NCBI RefSeq assembly: GCF_001078375.1
Contig: NZ_BBXI01000002.1
Location: forward strand, 161,670-225,669
Reading direction: 5' to 3'
Length of the DNA: 64,000 bases
From: Veillonella tobetsuensis
GTDB taxonomy: Bacteria; Bacillota; Negativicutes; Veillonellales; Veillonellaceae
This document shows positions 51,948 through 61,440 of this stretch, piece after piece. The position numbers were made by a program, and so were the translations under genes. Position 1 is the first letter of the stretch, and each line of letters begins with the position of its first letter. The notes below the pieces were generated by a model. It saw only the letters and a list, made by a program, of their open reading frames with translations, was not told where the DNA came from and did no database searches.

Positions 51948-53126
51948 TTATTTTAGTTTAAGGCCAATCCAGAGCGCGGAAATAATAAATAATCCGCCAC
52001 TAGCCCAGAATAGTGTAGTAAAGCCTAGCCATGCCATAAGACTAGCACCACCGACTGCACCTAGGAAATAACCTAGGAATAAACAGGACTGATTATAAGA
52101 GAATACTTGACCTGTAAACTCACGAGGAGTTTTAGATGAAAGATAGGTATTTAATGCTGGTAACATGCCACCTAAACCAAAGCCTTGTAAGAATCGAATG
52201 ATGGCGAGTTGGTATACATCAGAAACATAGGCTTGAGGAATATTCAAGATACCTACGTATATTAGAGAAATAACTAATACTTTACGAGGCCCGATTTTAT
52301 CGACTAGTTTGCCAAGCGGAGAGCTACTGATTAATTGGGCGATACCCATTGCTGAGAAGACTGCACCTGCAATAAAGGCTATATTTTCCGTGTTACTAGG
52401 TAGAATCCCTTTGATATAAACGGAGATAACAGGTTGCAAGGACATGATACAAATAGCATAAATAAAAGATGCCACACATAAAGCTATAATACTATTGAAT
52501 TCAGGGATTTGCTCTTTCAGTTTACTAATTGATAGCTTTTCAACATTATCTTTTGGTACATAATCTTCGTGGATAAACACAGTGGCTAATAAACCAGCCA
52601 AGCCCATGATGATGCCTACGATGATAAAATCATTGCGAATACCTACGGTGTCCGCAATGTAGCCACCTAATAAAGGACCAATCAATGAACCTGCAAGGTT
52701 AGCAGAGGCTAATAGTCCTAAGGCCCATCCGGTACGTTCAATTGGCGATTCCGAAGCAATTAGCGTGATAGATGCTGAGTAAAAACCGCTAACAAGACCT
52801 TGAATTAAGCGAATCAGAACAACTCCTTCTGGTGTTGTCTGAAAGGCGATTAAAATATTACATAATGCCATGCCAAAGCTAGATCGTATTAACGTGATTT
52901 TACGTCCTCTTTTATCGGCAATGCGTCCCCAAAAGGGTGCTGCTAAACATACGATTATATATGTGGCCCCTGTAGCCAAGCCAGACCATAGTGACATGGC
53001 CTCCGGTGTTTGTACACCTAAATCGTGAAAGTACAAAGGTAGAATTGGTGCTAATTGGCTTACCCCAAAGGCGATACAAAATACACAGACTAAGCTAATG
53101 TATACCGTTCGTTTCCACGTTTCCAT
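51948..53126 (-). CDS. major facilitator superfamily transporter
   Basis: The 392-residue protein has 12 membrane segments. The motif between helices 2 and 3 reads PFWGRIADKRGRKITLI, the signature of the superfamily, and SPLGKLVDKIGPRKVLV is its counterpart in the second half. VLIRLIQGLVSGFYSASITLI resembles drug/proton antiporters (DHA1 group). The substrate is unknown. AGGAG precedes the ATG. It stands alone on the minus strand. Confidence 0.88.
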   Translation of the reverse strand: METWKRTVYISLVCVFCIAFGVSQLAPILPLYFHDLGVQTPEAMSLWSGLATGATYIIVCLAAPFWGRIADKRGRKITLIRSSFGMALCNILIAFQTTPEGVVLIRLIQGLVSGFYSASITLIASESPIERTGWALGLLASANLAGSLIGPLLGGYIADTVGIRNDFIIVGIIMGLAGLLATVFIHEDYVPKDNVEKLSISKLKEQIPEFNSIIALCVASFIYAICIMSLQPVISVYIKGILPSNTENIAFIAGAVFSAMGIAQLISSSPLGKLVDKIGPRKVLVISLIYVGILNIPQAYVSDVYQLAIIRFLQGFGLGGMLPALNTYLSSKTPREFTGQVFSYNQSCLFLGYFLGAVGGASLMAWLGFTTLFWASGGLFIISALWIGLKLK

Positions 53127-53315
53127 AAAAACTCCTAAATCGATAAATGAATACTAATATATAATATATAATTTATAGTATAACGTGATATAGGTTGTTA
53201 TGCATTATAAATATTAGAAAAATAATATATAATCAGATATAATTGTAATACAAGTAATACGGATTGAAGAGAGTGGATAGAATTAATTTAATACTATGAT
53301 TTTGGAGGTGAGCAT

Positions 53316-53540
53316 ATGGCAATGATTTCATTACGTATTAGTTCAGATGAAGAAAAACTATTACAAACCTATTTAGCCGCACATAACTTAAATATTTCAT
53401 CGTTCATTAGACAAGTCGTGTTTGATAAGATTGAAGATGACTTAGCACTAGATGAAAAGCGTATTTTGCGGGCTCGTAATCGGATTAATAAAGAAAAACA
53501 TTACTCCCATGAGGAAGTTTGGAAAGAACTGGGGGTATAG
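53316..53540 (+). CDS. type II antitoxin, RelB/DUF6290-like ribbon-helix-helix
   Basis: The 74-residue protein starts MAMISLRISSDEEKLLQTYLAAHNLNISSFIRQ, a ribbon-helix-helix DNA-binding fold, followed by an acidic helix that ends HEEVWKELGV. TTGGAGGTG precedes the ATG. The toxin gene begins 3 bases after its stop. It is a different antitoxin family from the two Phd/YefM-like ones at 6.9 and 8.2 kb. Confidence 0.87.
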   Translation: MAMISLRISSDEEKLLQTYLAAHNLNISSFIRQVVFDKIEDDLALDEKRILRARNRINKEKHYSHEEVWKELGV

Positions 53541-53543
53541 AAA

Positions 53544-53807
53544 ATGTACGAGGTTATATTTACTGATTCGGCATTAAAAGAATTGAAGAAGTTAGATAAA
53601 CCGGTAGTACGAGTTATAAAAAACTGGGTTGTTAAGAACCTTGTTGATTGTGTTGATCCGAGAATGCATGGAAAACCATTAAAAGGCAATCTTAAAGGTG
53701 TTTGGCGCTATCGTGTAGGGGATTATCGGCTCTTTGCAGATATTCAAGATGATAAACTTGTTATCTTTTTATTTGAAGTAGCACATAGGAAAGAAATCTA
53801 CAAATAA
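53544..53807 (+). CDS. type II toxin, RelE family mRNA interferase
   Basis: The 87-residue basic protein has the RelE layout MYEVIFTDSALKELKKLDK...GKPLKGNLKGVWRYRVGDYRLFADIQDDKLVIFLFEVAHRKEIY. The Lys and Arg residues of the sheet (KGVWRYRVGDYR) and the final H-R-K-E-I-Y are those used for mRNA cleavage on the ribosome in RelE/YoeB-type toxins. It overlaps no other gene and lies just before the trp T-box. Confidence 0.9.
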   Translation: MYEVIFTDSALKELKKLDKPVVRVIKNWVVKNLVDCVDPRMHGKPLKGNLKGVWRYRVGDYRLFADIQDDKLVIFLFEVAHRKEIYK

Positions 53808-53889
53808 GTTTAGAAATTATAATGTTAGTTGAGATTTTTCTTGACTTTCATTCTATAGAAACATTATAATCAGATTATAATTTTATACT

Positions 53890-54204
53890 CGCCTGAAAGA
53901 AACCGATGAGGTGGAGATAAAAATAGGAAATGCACTCACAGAGAGCGGGATTAGCTGAGAACCCGTAGTACGCAGCTTATTAAATGGACCACCGAGGGCG
54001 CATGGAACAGAATGAACTTTCATTCCTAGTATGGTGCGACGTCACACGAGCGTTAGTCGTGAGGGATATGTTAGTATCCTGCGAAAGGGGAATGCGCTGC
54101 ATTCAAACAAGGTGGTACCGCGATTTATAGCACATACAATCATATTGTAATAATAGAACTATAGACTCGTCCTTGACGTTATATTGTCATGGGCGAGTTT
54201 TTTT
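53890..54204 (+). ncRNA. tryptophan T-box leader with terminator
   Basis: Stem I begins with AGAGAGCGGG (53941-53950) and shows the AGTA bulge. A TGG tryptophan specifier (53985-53987) lies in the context AAATGGACC. The T-box itself, AACAAGGTGGTACCGCG, is at 54106-54122. A terminator (54165-54172 with 54191-54198, then T7) ends the leader 28 bases before trpE. Uncharged tRNA-Trp would stabilise the antiterminator and switch on the trp operon. Confidence 0.95.
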
Positions 54205-54231
54205 ATTGGAAAATGCCAGATGGAGGTTCTC

Positions 54232-55701
54232 ATGATTTTCCCTAGTCTTGACCGTGTGAAAGCTATCGCACCGGGCTACGATATCGTGCCTGTATATATG
54301 GAAATTTTATCCGACGTACGCACACCGATTAGTGTGTTGAAAGCATTAAAACAAGTGAGCAGTCATACGTACTTGCTTGAAAGTGCGGATAATAGTAATC
54401 ATTGGGGCCGTTACTCCTTCTTAGGCTACGATCCTAAGATTGAGCTCTTCTGCAAAAACCATAAAATGACTATCAAAGATGGTACAACGCGTACCTTTGA
54501 ATGCTCTGACCCAGCTGCAGAAATTCGTAATATTTTGAGCCAATATAAAAGCCCTCGCTTAGAAGAGCTACCAACCTTTACAGGTGGCTTTGTAGGGTAC
54601 TTCGCTTGCGAATACATTCGCTACATCGAGCCAACATTGGATTTCTCAACACCAGACGATGACTCTGCTATGGTCAACGACGTAGACCTTATGCTCTTCG
54701 ACAAAGTCATCGCATTCGACCATTATAAAAATAAAATTTACTTAATCGCTAATATCAGCACAAACGATTTAGAACGTAACTACAACAAGGCTGAGCTTGA
54801 ATTGAAAGCATTAGCTGATCTCGTAGTAAACGGTAAAGAGGTGGACATTCCAAAAGGCATTCTTAAAACAGAGTTTACCTCTGAGTTTACAAAGGATGAG
54901 TTTGAAGCAGTTGTTAAAAAGACACAGCATTACATCAAGGAAGGGGATATCTTCCAATGTGTTGTATCTAATCGCCGTGAAGCTGAGTTCGATGGCAGCT
55001 TGTTAAATGCGTACCGCGTATTGCGTACATTGAACCCATCTCCATACATGTTCTACCTATCTGGTGGCGATGTAGAGCTTACAGGTGCTTCTCCAGAAAC
55101 ATTGGTAAAATTGACGGATGGTAAAATGTACACCTTCCCAATTGCAGGTACTATGCGCCGCGGTAAAACCGAAGCAGAGGACCTCGCTATTGAGGAAAAA
55201 CTCATTAATGACGAAAAAGAGTTGGCTGAACATAACATGCTCGTTGACCTTGGCCGTAACGACTTAGGTAAAATTGCTAAATTCGGTTCAGTACAAGTAG
55301 AGGCGTTACACATGTTGCAACGTTTCTCCCACGTAATTCACATTACATCTACTGTAAGCGGTGACATTCAAGACGGTAAAGATGCCCTCGATGCCATCGG
55401 TGCTACATTGCCAGCTGGTACATTGTCCGGGGCTCCTAAGATTCGTGCTATCGAAATCTTACACGAACTAGAAAAAAGCCCGCGCGGTGTATACGGCGGT
55501 GCTGTAGGTTATATCGATTTCTCCGGTAACATGGACGTATGTATCGGCATCCGCATGGCTATGAATAAAGGCGGTAAGGTTTATGTTCGAGCTGGTGCAG
55601 GTATCGTTCGCGATAGTGTTCCTGCTAGTGAATATAACGAAACCTTGATCAAAGGCCAATCCATGATTTCCGCAATTACAGATGCACAGGAGGTAGAATA
55701 A
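54232..55701 (+). CDS. trpE: anthranilate synthase component I TrpE
   Basis: The 489-residue chorismate-utilising enzyme has YLLESADNSNHWGRYSFLG near residue 44, in which the LLES motif is part of the tryptophan feedback site. EGDIFQCVVSNR, GTMRRGKTEAED, VDLGRNDLGKIA and GAPKIRAIEI form the catalytic domain. It makes anthranilate from chorismate with TrpG. TGGAGG precedes the ATG at 54232. Its stop and the trpG start share one base. Confidence 0.96.
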   Translation: MIFPSLDRVKAIAPGYDIVPVYMEILSDVRTPISVLKALKQVSSHTYLLESADNSNHWGRYSFLGYDPKIELFCKNHKMTIKDGTTRTFECSDPAAEIRNILSQYKSPRLEELPTFTGGFVGYFACEYIRYIEPTLDFSTPDDDSAMVNDVDLMLFDKVIAFDHYKNKIYLIANISTNDLERNYNKAELELKALADLVVNGKEVDIPKGILKTEFTSEFTKDEFEAVVKKTQHYIKEGDIFQCVVSNRREAEFDGSLLNAYRVLRTLNPSPYMFYLSGGDVELTGASPETLVKLTDGKMYTFPIAGTMRRGKTEAEDLAIEEKLINDEKELAEHNMLVDLGRNDLGKIAKFGSVQVEALHMLQRFSHVIHITSTVSGDIQDGKDALDAIGATLPAGTLSGAPKIRAIEILHELEKSPRGVYGGAVGYIDFSGNMDVCIGIRMAMNKGGKVYVRAGAGIVRDSVPASEYNETLIKGQSMISAITDAQEVE

Positions 55702-56267
55702 TGGTACTCCTTATAGATAATTACGATAGTTTTTCCTTTAATTTATACCAATTAGTAGGCTCTATCGATCCAGACATTAAAGTCATCCGCAGCGATGAAT
55801 TAACAGTTGAAGAAATTCGTGCGTTGAAACCAGATTACGTGATACTTTCACCAGGACCTGGCAGACCAGCTGATGCGGGCGTATACGAAGACCTATTACG
55901 CGAATGCAAAGGCGAATTCCCAATCCTTGGTGTATGCCTTGGTCACCAAGCCATCGGCGAAGTATTCGGCGGCACCGTTTCCTATGCAAAACAAGTTATG
56001 CACGGCAAACAAAGCGTAGCCAAACAAGTACACCCATCCAAAATCCTTAAAGGCGTACCTGAACAATTCGAGGTGGCTCGCTACCACTCCTTGGCGATTA
56101 TTGACGAAACCATGCCAAGCGAACTCATCGTTACATCCATTACGGACGACGGTGAAGTAATGAGCGTAGAACACAAAGACTACCCAATCTACGGCGTGCA
56201 ATTCCATCCGGAATCCATCATGACACCAAATGGGGAACAAATGATTCGCAATTTCTTATCTAAGTAG
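55701..56267 (+). CDS. trpG: anthranilate synthase component II TrpG (glutamine amidotransferase)
   Basis: The 188-residue class I glutaminase has nucleophile Cys in LGVCLGHQAIGEVFGG near residue 79 and the His-Glu pair in VQFHPESIMT. It supplies ammonia to TrpE and may also serve PabB in folate synthesis. TAATG overlap with trpE ensures coupled translation. A 508-base gap filled with hairpins follows before trpD. Confidence 0.95.
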   Translation: MVLLIDNYDSFSFNLYQLVGSIDPDIKVIRSDELTVEEIRALKPDYVILSPGPGRPADAGVYEDLLRECKGEFPILGVCLGHQAIGEVFGGTVSYAKQVMHGKQSVAKQVHPSKILKGVPEQFEVARYHSLAIIDETMPSELIVTSITDDGEVMSVEHKDYPIYGVQFHPESIMTPNGEQMIRNFLSK

Positions 56268-56298
56268 TACCAGGACCGGTATTGTCTTATATACATTT

Positions 56299-56390
56299 GT
56301 AGTCGAGATGGAGGCCCTAAAGCCTCCACCGGCCAGATCTGTCCCTGCGGGACAGGGCCAAAGTCGTTTTAGGACCACCATCTCGACTAC
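56299..56390 (-). repeat. repeat element copy B (inverted orientation, short core)
   Basis: Arms of 23 bases (56299-56321 with 56368-56390, 21 matches) enclose the core read on the minus strand: CGACTTTGGCCCTG, a hairpin TGTCCC/GGGACA, then CAGATCTGGCCGGTGGAG. Compared with copies A and C the inner hairpin is shortened and has a different sequence but still pairs. Confidence 0.8.
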
Positions 56391-56474
56391 CATCTTTATT
56401 TAAATTTAAATCCGGTCCCATGACCACTTTTTATAAAAATTGCAAATCATTTGTTTCCTTAAACACAAAAGGAA

Positions 56475-56495
56475 AAGAACGGCACCGCCGTTCTT
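56475..56495 (+). repeat. GC-rich hairpin in the trpG-trpD gap
   Basis: AAGAACGGC pairs with GCCGTTCTT around ACC. The following bases are TCC rather than a T-run, so it is at best a weak terminator. Confidence 0.45.
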
Positions 56496-56600
56496 CTTCC
56501 GAGCGCCGCAGAAACATTTTTAAATATTTAATTGTTGTTCATTTTGATGGCAGTCTAAGCAGGTAGTAGGGCATATAGATGAATAAATGTCGTAGTGTTA

Positions 56601-56702
56601 TTGTGGATTCACAGGGGTCTAGTTCCGACTTTGGCCCTGCGAAGGCCGCAGGCCGAAGTCAGACCCGGCCGGTGGAGGGAATAGGTCCCTGTGAATCCAC
56701 AA
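56601..56702 (+). repeat. repeat element copy C
   Basis: A 16-bp perfect outer stem (56601-56616 with 56687-56702), continued by further imperfect pairing, encloses the core at 56626-56677. The core matches copy A base for base except at about six positions, several of which keep pairing. The arms share no sequence with copies A or B. Confidence 0.8.
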
Positions 56703-56775
56703 GCGATATGAATGAGAGTCTATGCCCTATTACCGTTGAACAGAAGCAAAATGAACAACAAGTAAGGAGTTATAA

Positions 56776-57786
56776 ATGATCCAAGAAGCATTATATAAAG
56801 TAACCCATGGTCAAGATTTATCCTACGACCTTGCAAAGGATACAATGAACAAGATTATGAGCGGAGATGTAGCCGAGGTTCCTATGGCTGGTTTCTTATG
56901 TGCTCTAGCAGCGAAAGGCCCTACTGTAGATGAGGTTACAGCTTTTGCTGAGGTTATGCGTGAAAAGGCTGGTTCTGTTCCGCACGAGCAAACAGTAGTT
57001 GAAATTGTTGGTACTGGTGGCGATGAAGCGAATACATTCAACATTTCTACTACATCTGGCTTTATCATTTCTGCAGCAGGTATTCCTGTAGCGAAACATG
57101 GTAACCGCAGTGTATCTAGTAAATGTGGTGCTGCTGATTTAATCGAAGCATTAGGCGCTAAATTAGAGCTTAATGGTGAACAAAATGAGGCAGTTCTCAA
57201 TAAAGCCAATATGTGCTTCATGTTTGCTCCTGTGTATCATCAAGCTATGAAATATGCAGGCCCTGTACGTAAAGCGTTAGGCGTTCGTACTGTGTTCAAC
57301 ATCCTTGGACCATTGGCGAACCCAGCAGGTGCTACTGTGGAGTTGATGGGCGTTTACGATAAATCCTTGGTAGAGCCATTGGCTCATGTATTGGCTAACC
57401 TTGGTGTGAAACGCGGTGCTGTGGTACACGGCTTCGATGGCCTTGATGAAATTACGGCTACCAACAAAACGTACGTATGCGAAATTAATAATGGTACTTT
57501 CACAAGCTACGAATTCGATCCTAAAGAATATGGTTTCGAATACGCTGATAAAATTGAGCTTGAAGGTGGCGATGCAACAGTAAATGCTGAGATTACTCGC
57601 CGTGTTCTCGGTGGTGAGCAAGGCGGCAAACGCACGGCGGTTCTTCTTAACGCAGGCATGGCCATTTACCTTGCAAAAGAGGGCCTTACATTGGCAGAGG
57701 GCATTGAAGAGGCGAAAGATATGATCGATTCTGGTAAGGCTCTTGACACAATGGAACAGTTTGTGAAAGCAACCCAAGAGGTATAA
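56776..57786 (+). CDS. trpD: anthranilate phosphoribosyltransferase TrpD
   Basis: The 336-residue enzyme has VGTGGDEANTFNISTTSGFI near residue 76 (PRPP-binding), KHGNRSVSSKCGAADLIEALG and FAPVYHQAMKYAGPVRKALGVRTVFNILGPL. It joins anthranilate to PRPP. It is a separate gene here, unlike the enteric TrpGD fusion. AAGGAG precedes the ATG. Confidence 0.95.
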   Translation: MIQEALYKVTHGQDLSYDLAKDTMNKIMSGDVAEVPMAGFLCALAAKGPTVDEVTAFAEVMREKAGSVPHEQTVVEIVGTGGDEANTFNISTTSGFIISAAGIPVAKHGNRSVSSKCGAADLIEALGAKLELNGEQNEAVLNKANMCFMFAPVYHQAMKYAGPVRKALGVRTVFNILGPLANPAGATVELMGVYDKSLVEPLAHVLANLGVKRGAVVHGFDGLDEITATNKTYVCEINNGTFTSYEFDPKEYGFEYADKIELEGGDATVNAEITRRVLGGEQGGKRTAVLLNAGMAIYLAKEGLTLAEGIEEAKDMIDSGKALDTMEQFVKATQEV

Positions 57787-57789
57787 TCA

Positions 57790-59244
57790 TTGATTTTAGA
57801 TAAGATTGTAGAGGCTACCAAAATTCGAGTAGCCCAAGAAAAAAAGGTGGAATCACCTGAGGCTGTAAAAGCAGCGGCGTTGGCGTTACCATCTGATACA
57901 GGATTTCCTTTTGAAGCAGCCCTTCGTCAACAAGACTTTAACTTCATTTGCGAAGTAAAGAAGGCATCTCCGTCTAAGGGAATTATTGCTGAGCACTTTC
58001 CCTATTTAGACATCGCCAAAGAATATGAAGTGGCTGGTGCTGCGGCAATCTCTGTTTTGACGGAGCCAGACTTCTTTAAAGGTGATAAAAAATATTTGCA
58101 AGAAATTGCAAGCACTGTCAAAATCCCTGTACTTCGTAAGGACTTCATCATCGATGAGTACCAAATCTACCAAGCAAAGGTATGGGGTGCTAGTGCAATC
58201 CTATTAATCTGTGCATGTTTAGATGTGCCAACATTGACCAAGTTCCGTGAGATAGCTGATTCTCTTGGCTTGTCTTCCTTGGTAGAGGCTCACGACGAAA
58301 ACGAAGTACAAATGGCTATCGATTGTGGGGCACGCATTATTGGTGTTAATAACCGTAATTTGAAAGACTTTACGGTAGACGTACAAAATAGTGTGCGCTT
58401 GCGTAATCTCGTTCAAGATGATGTAATTTTCGTATCTGAAAGTGGTCTTGGAACGCCAGAGGATATCCAAGTGTTGCGGGATAACAATATCGGCGTCGCC
58501 TTGATGGGGGAAACCTTCATGCGTTCTCCTAACAAGGTTGAAAAGTTGGCATATCTCTATGGTCCGATCTATTACACACCAAAGGTTAAGATGTGTGGCA
58601 TCTCCATGGTTGAAACAATTCCTGCTGTAGTAGAAGCAAGACCAGATTATATGGGATTGGTATTTGCACCGAGCAAACGACAAGTCACTATAGACAAAGC
58701 TAAAATATTGGTGGAAGAACTACACAGAGGATATGCCAAAAAATATGGCTCAGATACAGAACATGATAAGAATGATACAATAAAAACTGTCGGTGTTTTT
58801 GTAAATGAAACAGTAGACAACCTCGTTACCATTGCTAATGAAACCAATCTTGATGCTGTGCAATTGCATGGCGATGAAGATGAAGCTTTCATCCAATCCT
58901 TAAAAGAATGTACTAATGTAGAGGTTTGGAAGGCAGTTCAAATTCGCAGTACTGCTGATGCGGAAAAATGGATCGATAGTAGTGCAGATATGCTGTTGTT
59001 TGATGCATATCATAAGGCTGAACGTGGCGGTACAGGTGAAGTGTTTGATTGGTCTTGCTTAGATGAGTTTGAACGCCCATTTATGCTTGCAGGTGGTATC
59101 GATTCTACGAATGTGGCGCGTGCTATTCGCACCGTTCGCCCTTACGGCATCGATATTAGTAGCGGTATTGAAACAGATGGCGTGAAGGACGATGAAAAGA
59201 TTAAAGCTTTCACTAATATCGTAAGAACAATAGCCCTGTCATAA
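57790..59244 (+). CDS. trpCF: fused indole-3-glycerol phosphate synthase / phosphoribosylanthranilate isomerase TrpCF
   Basis: The 484-residue protein joins two (beta/alpha)8 barrels. TrpC (about 1-258) has FICEVKKASPSKGII, VLRKDFIIDEYQIYQA and VNNRNLKDFTVD. TrpF (about 265-484) has KMCGISMVETIP with the catalytic Cys, VQLHGDEDEAF and LAGGIDSTNVARA. They carry out consecutive steps to indole glycerol phosphate. The start is a TTG with GAGGTATAA before it, 3 bases after trpD. The fusion resembles that of E. coli. Confidence 0.95.
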   Translation: MILDKIVEATKIRVAQEKKVESPEAVKAAALALPSDTGFPFEAALRQQDFNFICEVKKASPSKGIIAEHFPYLDIAKEYEVAGAAAISVLTEPDFFKGDKKYLQEIASTVKIPVLRKDFIIDEYQIYQAKVWGASAILLICACLDVPTLTKFREIADSLGLSSLVEAHDENEVQMAIDCGARIIGVNNRNLKDFTVDVQNSVRLRNLVQDDVIFVSESGLGTPEDIQVLRDNNIGVALMGETFMRSPNKVEKLAYLYGPIYYTPKVKMCGISMVETIPAVVEARPDYMGLVFAPSKRQVTIDKAKILVEELHRGYAKKYGSDTEHDKNDTIKTVGVFVNETVDNLVTIANETNLDAVQLHGDEDEAFIQSLKECTNVEVWKAVQIRSTADAEKWIDSSADMLLFDAYHKAERGGTGEVFDWSCLDEFERPFMLAGGIDSTNVARAIRTVRPYGIDISSGIETDGVKDDEKIKAFTNIVRTIALS

Positions 59245-59286
59245 CATGATACATTAGCAGGAATGATATATAGAAAGGTAAGTTAT

Positions 59287-60480
59287 ATGAGTGAACAAAG
59301 ACATGGCTATTTTGGCGCCTTCGGTGGTCAATTTATGCCAGAAACATTGATGAATGCAGTCATCGAATTGGAAGAAGCGTACAATAAGTACAAAGATGAT
59401 CCAGAGTTCGTGCGCGAACTTGAGGATTTACATAAAAAATATACAGGTCGTCCATCCCTTTTGTATTATGCAGACCGCATGACAAAAGATCTTGGTGGTG
59501 CCAAAATTTATCTGAAACGGGAAGATTTAAACCATACTGGTTCTCACAAATTGAATAACGTAATTGGCCAAATGCTATTGGCAAAACGGATGGGTAAAAC
59601 ACGCGTAATCGCTGAAACTGGGGCTGGTCAACACGGTGTAGCAACAGCTACGGTAGCCGCATTGATGGGCATGGAATGTGAAGTATTCATGGGTGCTGAG
59701 GACTGTGAACGACAAGCGCTCAACGTATATCGCATGGAATTATTGGGCGCTAAGGTGCATCCTGTAACAACTGGTACAAGTACATTAAAAGATGCTGTAT
59801 CTGAAGCGATGCGCGAATGGACAAACCGTATGTCTGATACACACTATGTATTGGGTTCTGTTATGGGGGCGCATCCATTCCCGATGATTGTTCGTGATTT
59901 CCAATCTATCATCAGTCGCGAAGCGCGTGAGCAAATCCTTGAAGCAGAAGGCAAATTGCCAACAGCTGTTATGGCTTGCGTAGGCGGTGGCTCCAATGCG
60001 ATGGGCATGTTCTATCACTTCATTCCTGATGAAGGGGTTCGCCTCATCGGTTGTGAAGCAGCTGGTCGTGGTGTTGATACAGAGGAACATGCAGCAACAA
60101 TCGCAAAAGGTTCTGTGGGTATCTTCCATGGCATGAAATCTTACTTCTGCCAAGACGAAGACGGCCAAATTGCTCCAGTATATTCTATCTCTGCAGGCCT
60201 TGATTACCCTGGCATCGGACCTGAACATGCGTACTTGCACGATAGCGGTCGTGCTGAATATGTGCCTGTAACGGATGATGAAGCAGTGGATGCATTCGAA
60301 TACTTGTCTCGTTTAGAAGGCATTATTCCAGCTATTGAAAGTGCTCATGCAGTGGCACATGCACGTAAAATTGCTCCTACGATGAGCAAGGATGATATCA
60401 TTATTATTTGTTTATCTGGTCGCGGTGACAAAGATGTAGCGGCTATGGCGAAATATAGAGGGGTGGATCTTCATGAGTAA
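59287..60480 (+). CDS. trpB: tryptophan synthase beta subunit TrpB
   Basis: The 397-residue PLP enzyme has the lysine in [15 protein letters not shown] near residue 84, [17 protein letters not shown] and the phosphate-binding [11 protein letters not shown]. It condenses indole with serine. AAAGG before the ATG at 59287 fixes the start (an open frame from 59263 lacks a site). It overlaps trpA by 8 bases. Confidence 0.96.
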   Translation: MSEQRHGYFGAFGGQFMPETLMNAVIELEEAYNKYKDDPEFVRELEDLHKKYTGRPSLLYYADRMTKDLGGAKIYLKREDLNHTGSHKLNNVIGQMLLAKRMGKTRVIAETGAGQHGVATATVAALMGMECEVFMGAEDCERQALNVYRMELLGAKVHPVTTGTSTLKDAVSEAMREWTNRMSDTHYVLGSVMGAHPFPMIVRDFQSIISREAREQILEAEGKLPTAVMACVGGGSNAMGMFYHFIPDEGVRLIGCEAAGRGVDTEEHAATIAKGSVGIFHGMKSYFCQDEDGQIAPVYSISAGLDYPGIGPEHAYLHDSGRAEYVPVTDDEAVDAFEYLSRLEGIIPAIESAHAVAHARKIAPTMSKDDIIIICLSGRGDKDVAAMAKYRGVDLHE

Positions 60481-61264
60481 AATTAAAGACGCTTTCACAA
60501 AGGGCAAGGCATTCATCCCATTCATCAGCGCTGGTGACCATGGTATTGAGAATACGGAACGGTATATTCGCATCATGGTGAAAGCTGGCGCCGACATGGT
60601 AGAAATCGGTATTCCGTTCTCGGACCCGACAGCGGAAGGCCCAGTTATCCAAGAGGCAAGCACGCGTGCATTGTCTACAGGTGTAAAAATTCACGATATC
60701 TTCGATATGGTACGCCGTTTGCGTACTGGTGATGATGCGGTGACAGTGCCACTCGTATTCATGACCTATTTGAATCCTATCTATGTATTCGGTCGTGAAA
60801 AATTCTTTACCCTCTGTGAAGAGGTTGGCATTTCTGGCGTTATTGTGCCGGATATGCCGTTTGAAGAAAAAGGTGAACTTGGAACAATTGCTCATAAGCA
60901 TGGTGTTGAAGTAGTATCCTTGATTGCCCCAACATCTGAAAATCGCATCGAAATGATCGCAAAAGAAGCGGAAGGTTTCGTGTATTGTGTATCGTCCTTG
61001 GGCGTTACCGGTATGCGTAGCGAAATCAAGACGGATATTAAATCCATCGTTGAAACCATTCGCAAATACACGGATATTCCTGTGGCCGTTGGCTTCGGTA
61101 TTTCCAAGCCTGAACAAGCGGAAGCTATGGCTCGCGTATCTGATGGTGCTATCGTAGGTTCCGCTATTGTTAAAATCATTGCTGAACATGGGGAAAATGC
61201 AGATCAAGCATTGTTTGATTACGTACAATCTATGAAACAAGCGGTGTTAAAGGCCGGCGCATAA
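60473..61264 (+). CDS. trpA: tryptophan synthase alpha subunit TrpA
   Basis: The 263-residue (beta/alpha)8 barrel has [20 protein letters not shown] with the catalytic acids, and [13 protein letters not shown] and [13 protein letters not shown] for phosphate binding. It releases indole from indole glycerol phosphate. It is the last gene of the operon and is coupled to trpB. Confidence 0.96.
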   Translation: MSKIKDAFTKGKAFIPFISAGDHGIENTERYIRIMVKAGADMVEIGIPFSDPTAEGPVIQEASTRALSTGVKIHDIFDMVRRLRTGDDAVTVPLVFMTYLNPIYVFGREKFFTLCEEVGISGVIVPDMPFEEKGELGTIAHKHGVEVVSLIAPTSENRIEMIAKEAEGFVYCVSSLGVTGMRSEIKTDIKSIVETIRKYTDIPVAVGFGISKPEQAEAMARVSDGAIVGSAIVKIIAEHGENADQALFDYVQSMKQAVLKAGA

Positions 61265-61291
61265 TAGTTGATTTATAGCATACGGATAATA

Positions 61292-61315
61292 AGGACCTAT
61301 CGATGGATAGGTCCT
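61292..61315 (+). terminator. terminator of the trp operon
   Basis: A perfect 10-bp stem (61292-61301 with 61306-61315) is followed by ATTTGT, a weak U-tract. Confidence 0.65.
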
Positions 61316-61440
61316 ATTTGTATATAGTGCTACAAGTATTTCAATACATATGGGGGGTGTGTAGTTTTTTACTCATTGAGAAATAATTAATATATTTGGT
61401 ATGATTATTCTAGATATATTGTTTGAGAAAAGGAATTTTC

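Larger units (their letters stand above)
56268..56775 (+). other. 508-bp gap inside the trp operon carrying two repeat elements and a hairpin
   Basis: The gap between trpG and trpD contains repeat copy B (56299-56390), a 9-bp GC-rich hairpin (56475-56495) and repeat copy C (56601-56702). No coding region is credible: an open frame at 56579-56779 simply runs through copy C. The trpD ribosome binding site AAGGAG ends the gap. No clear internal promoter is visible. Confidence 0.7.

Noticed and set aside
56579..56779. Open frame of 66 codons in the trpG-trpD gap
   Set aside because: It reads straight through repeat copy C and has no ribosome binding site or protein-like composition.
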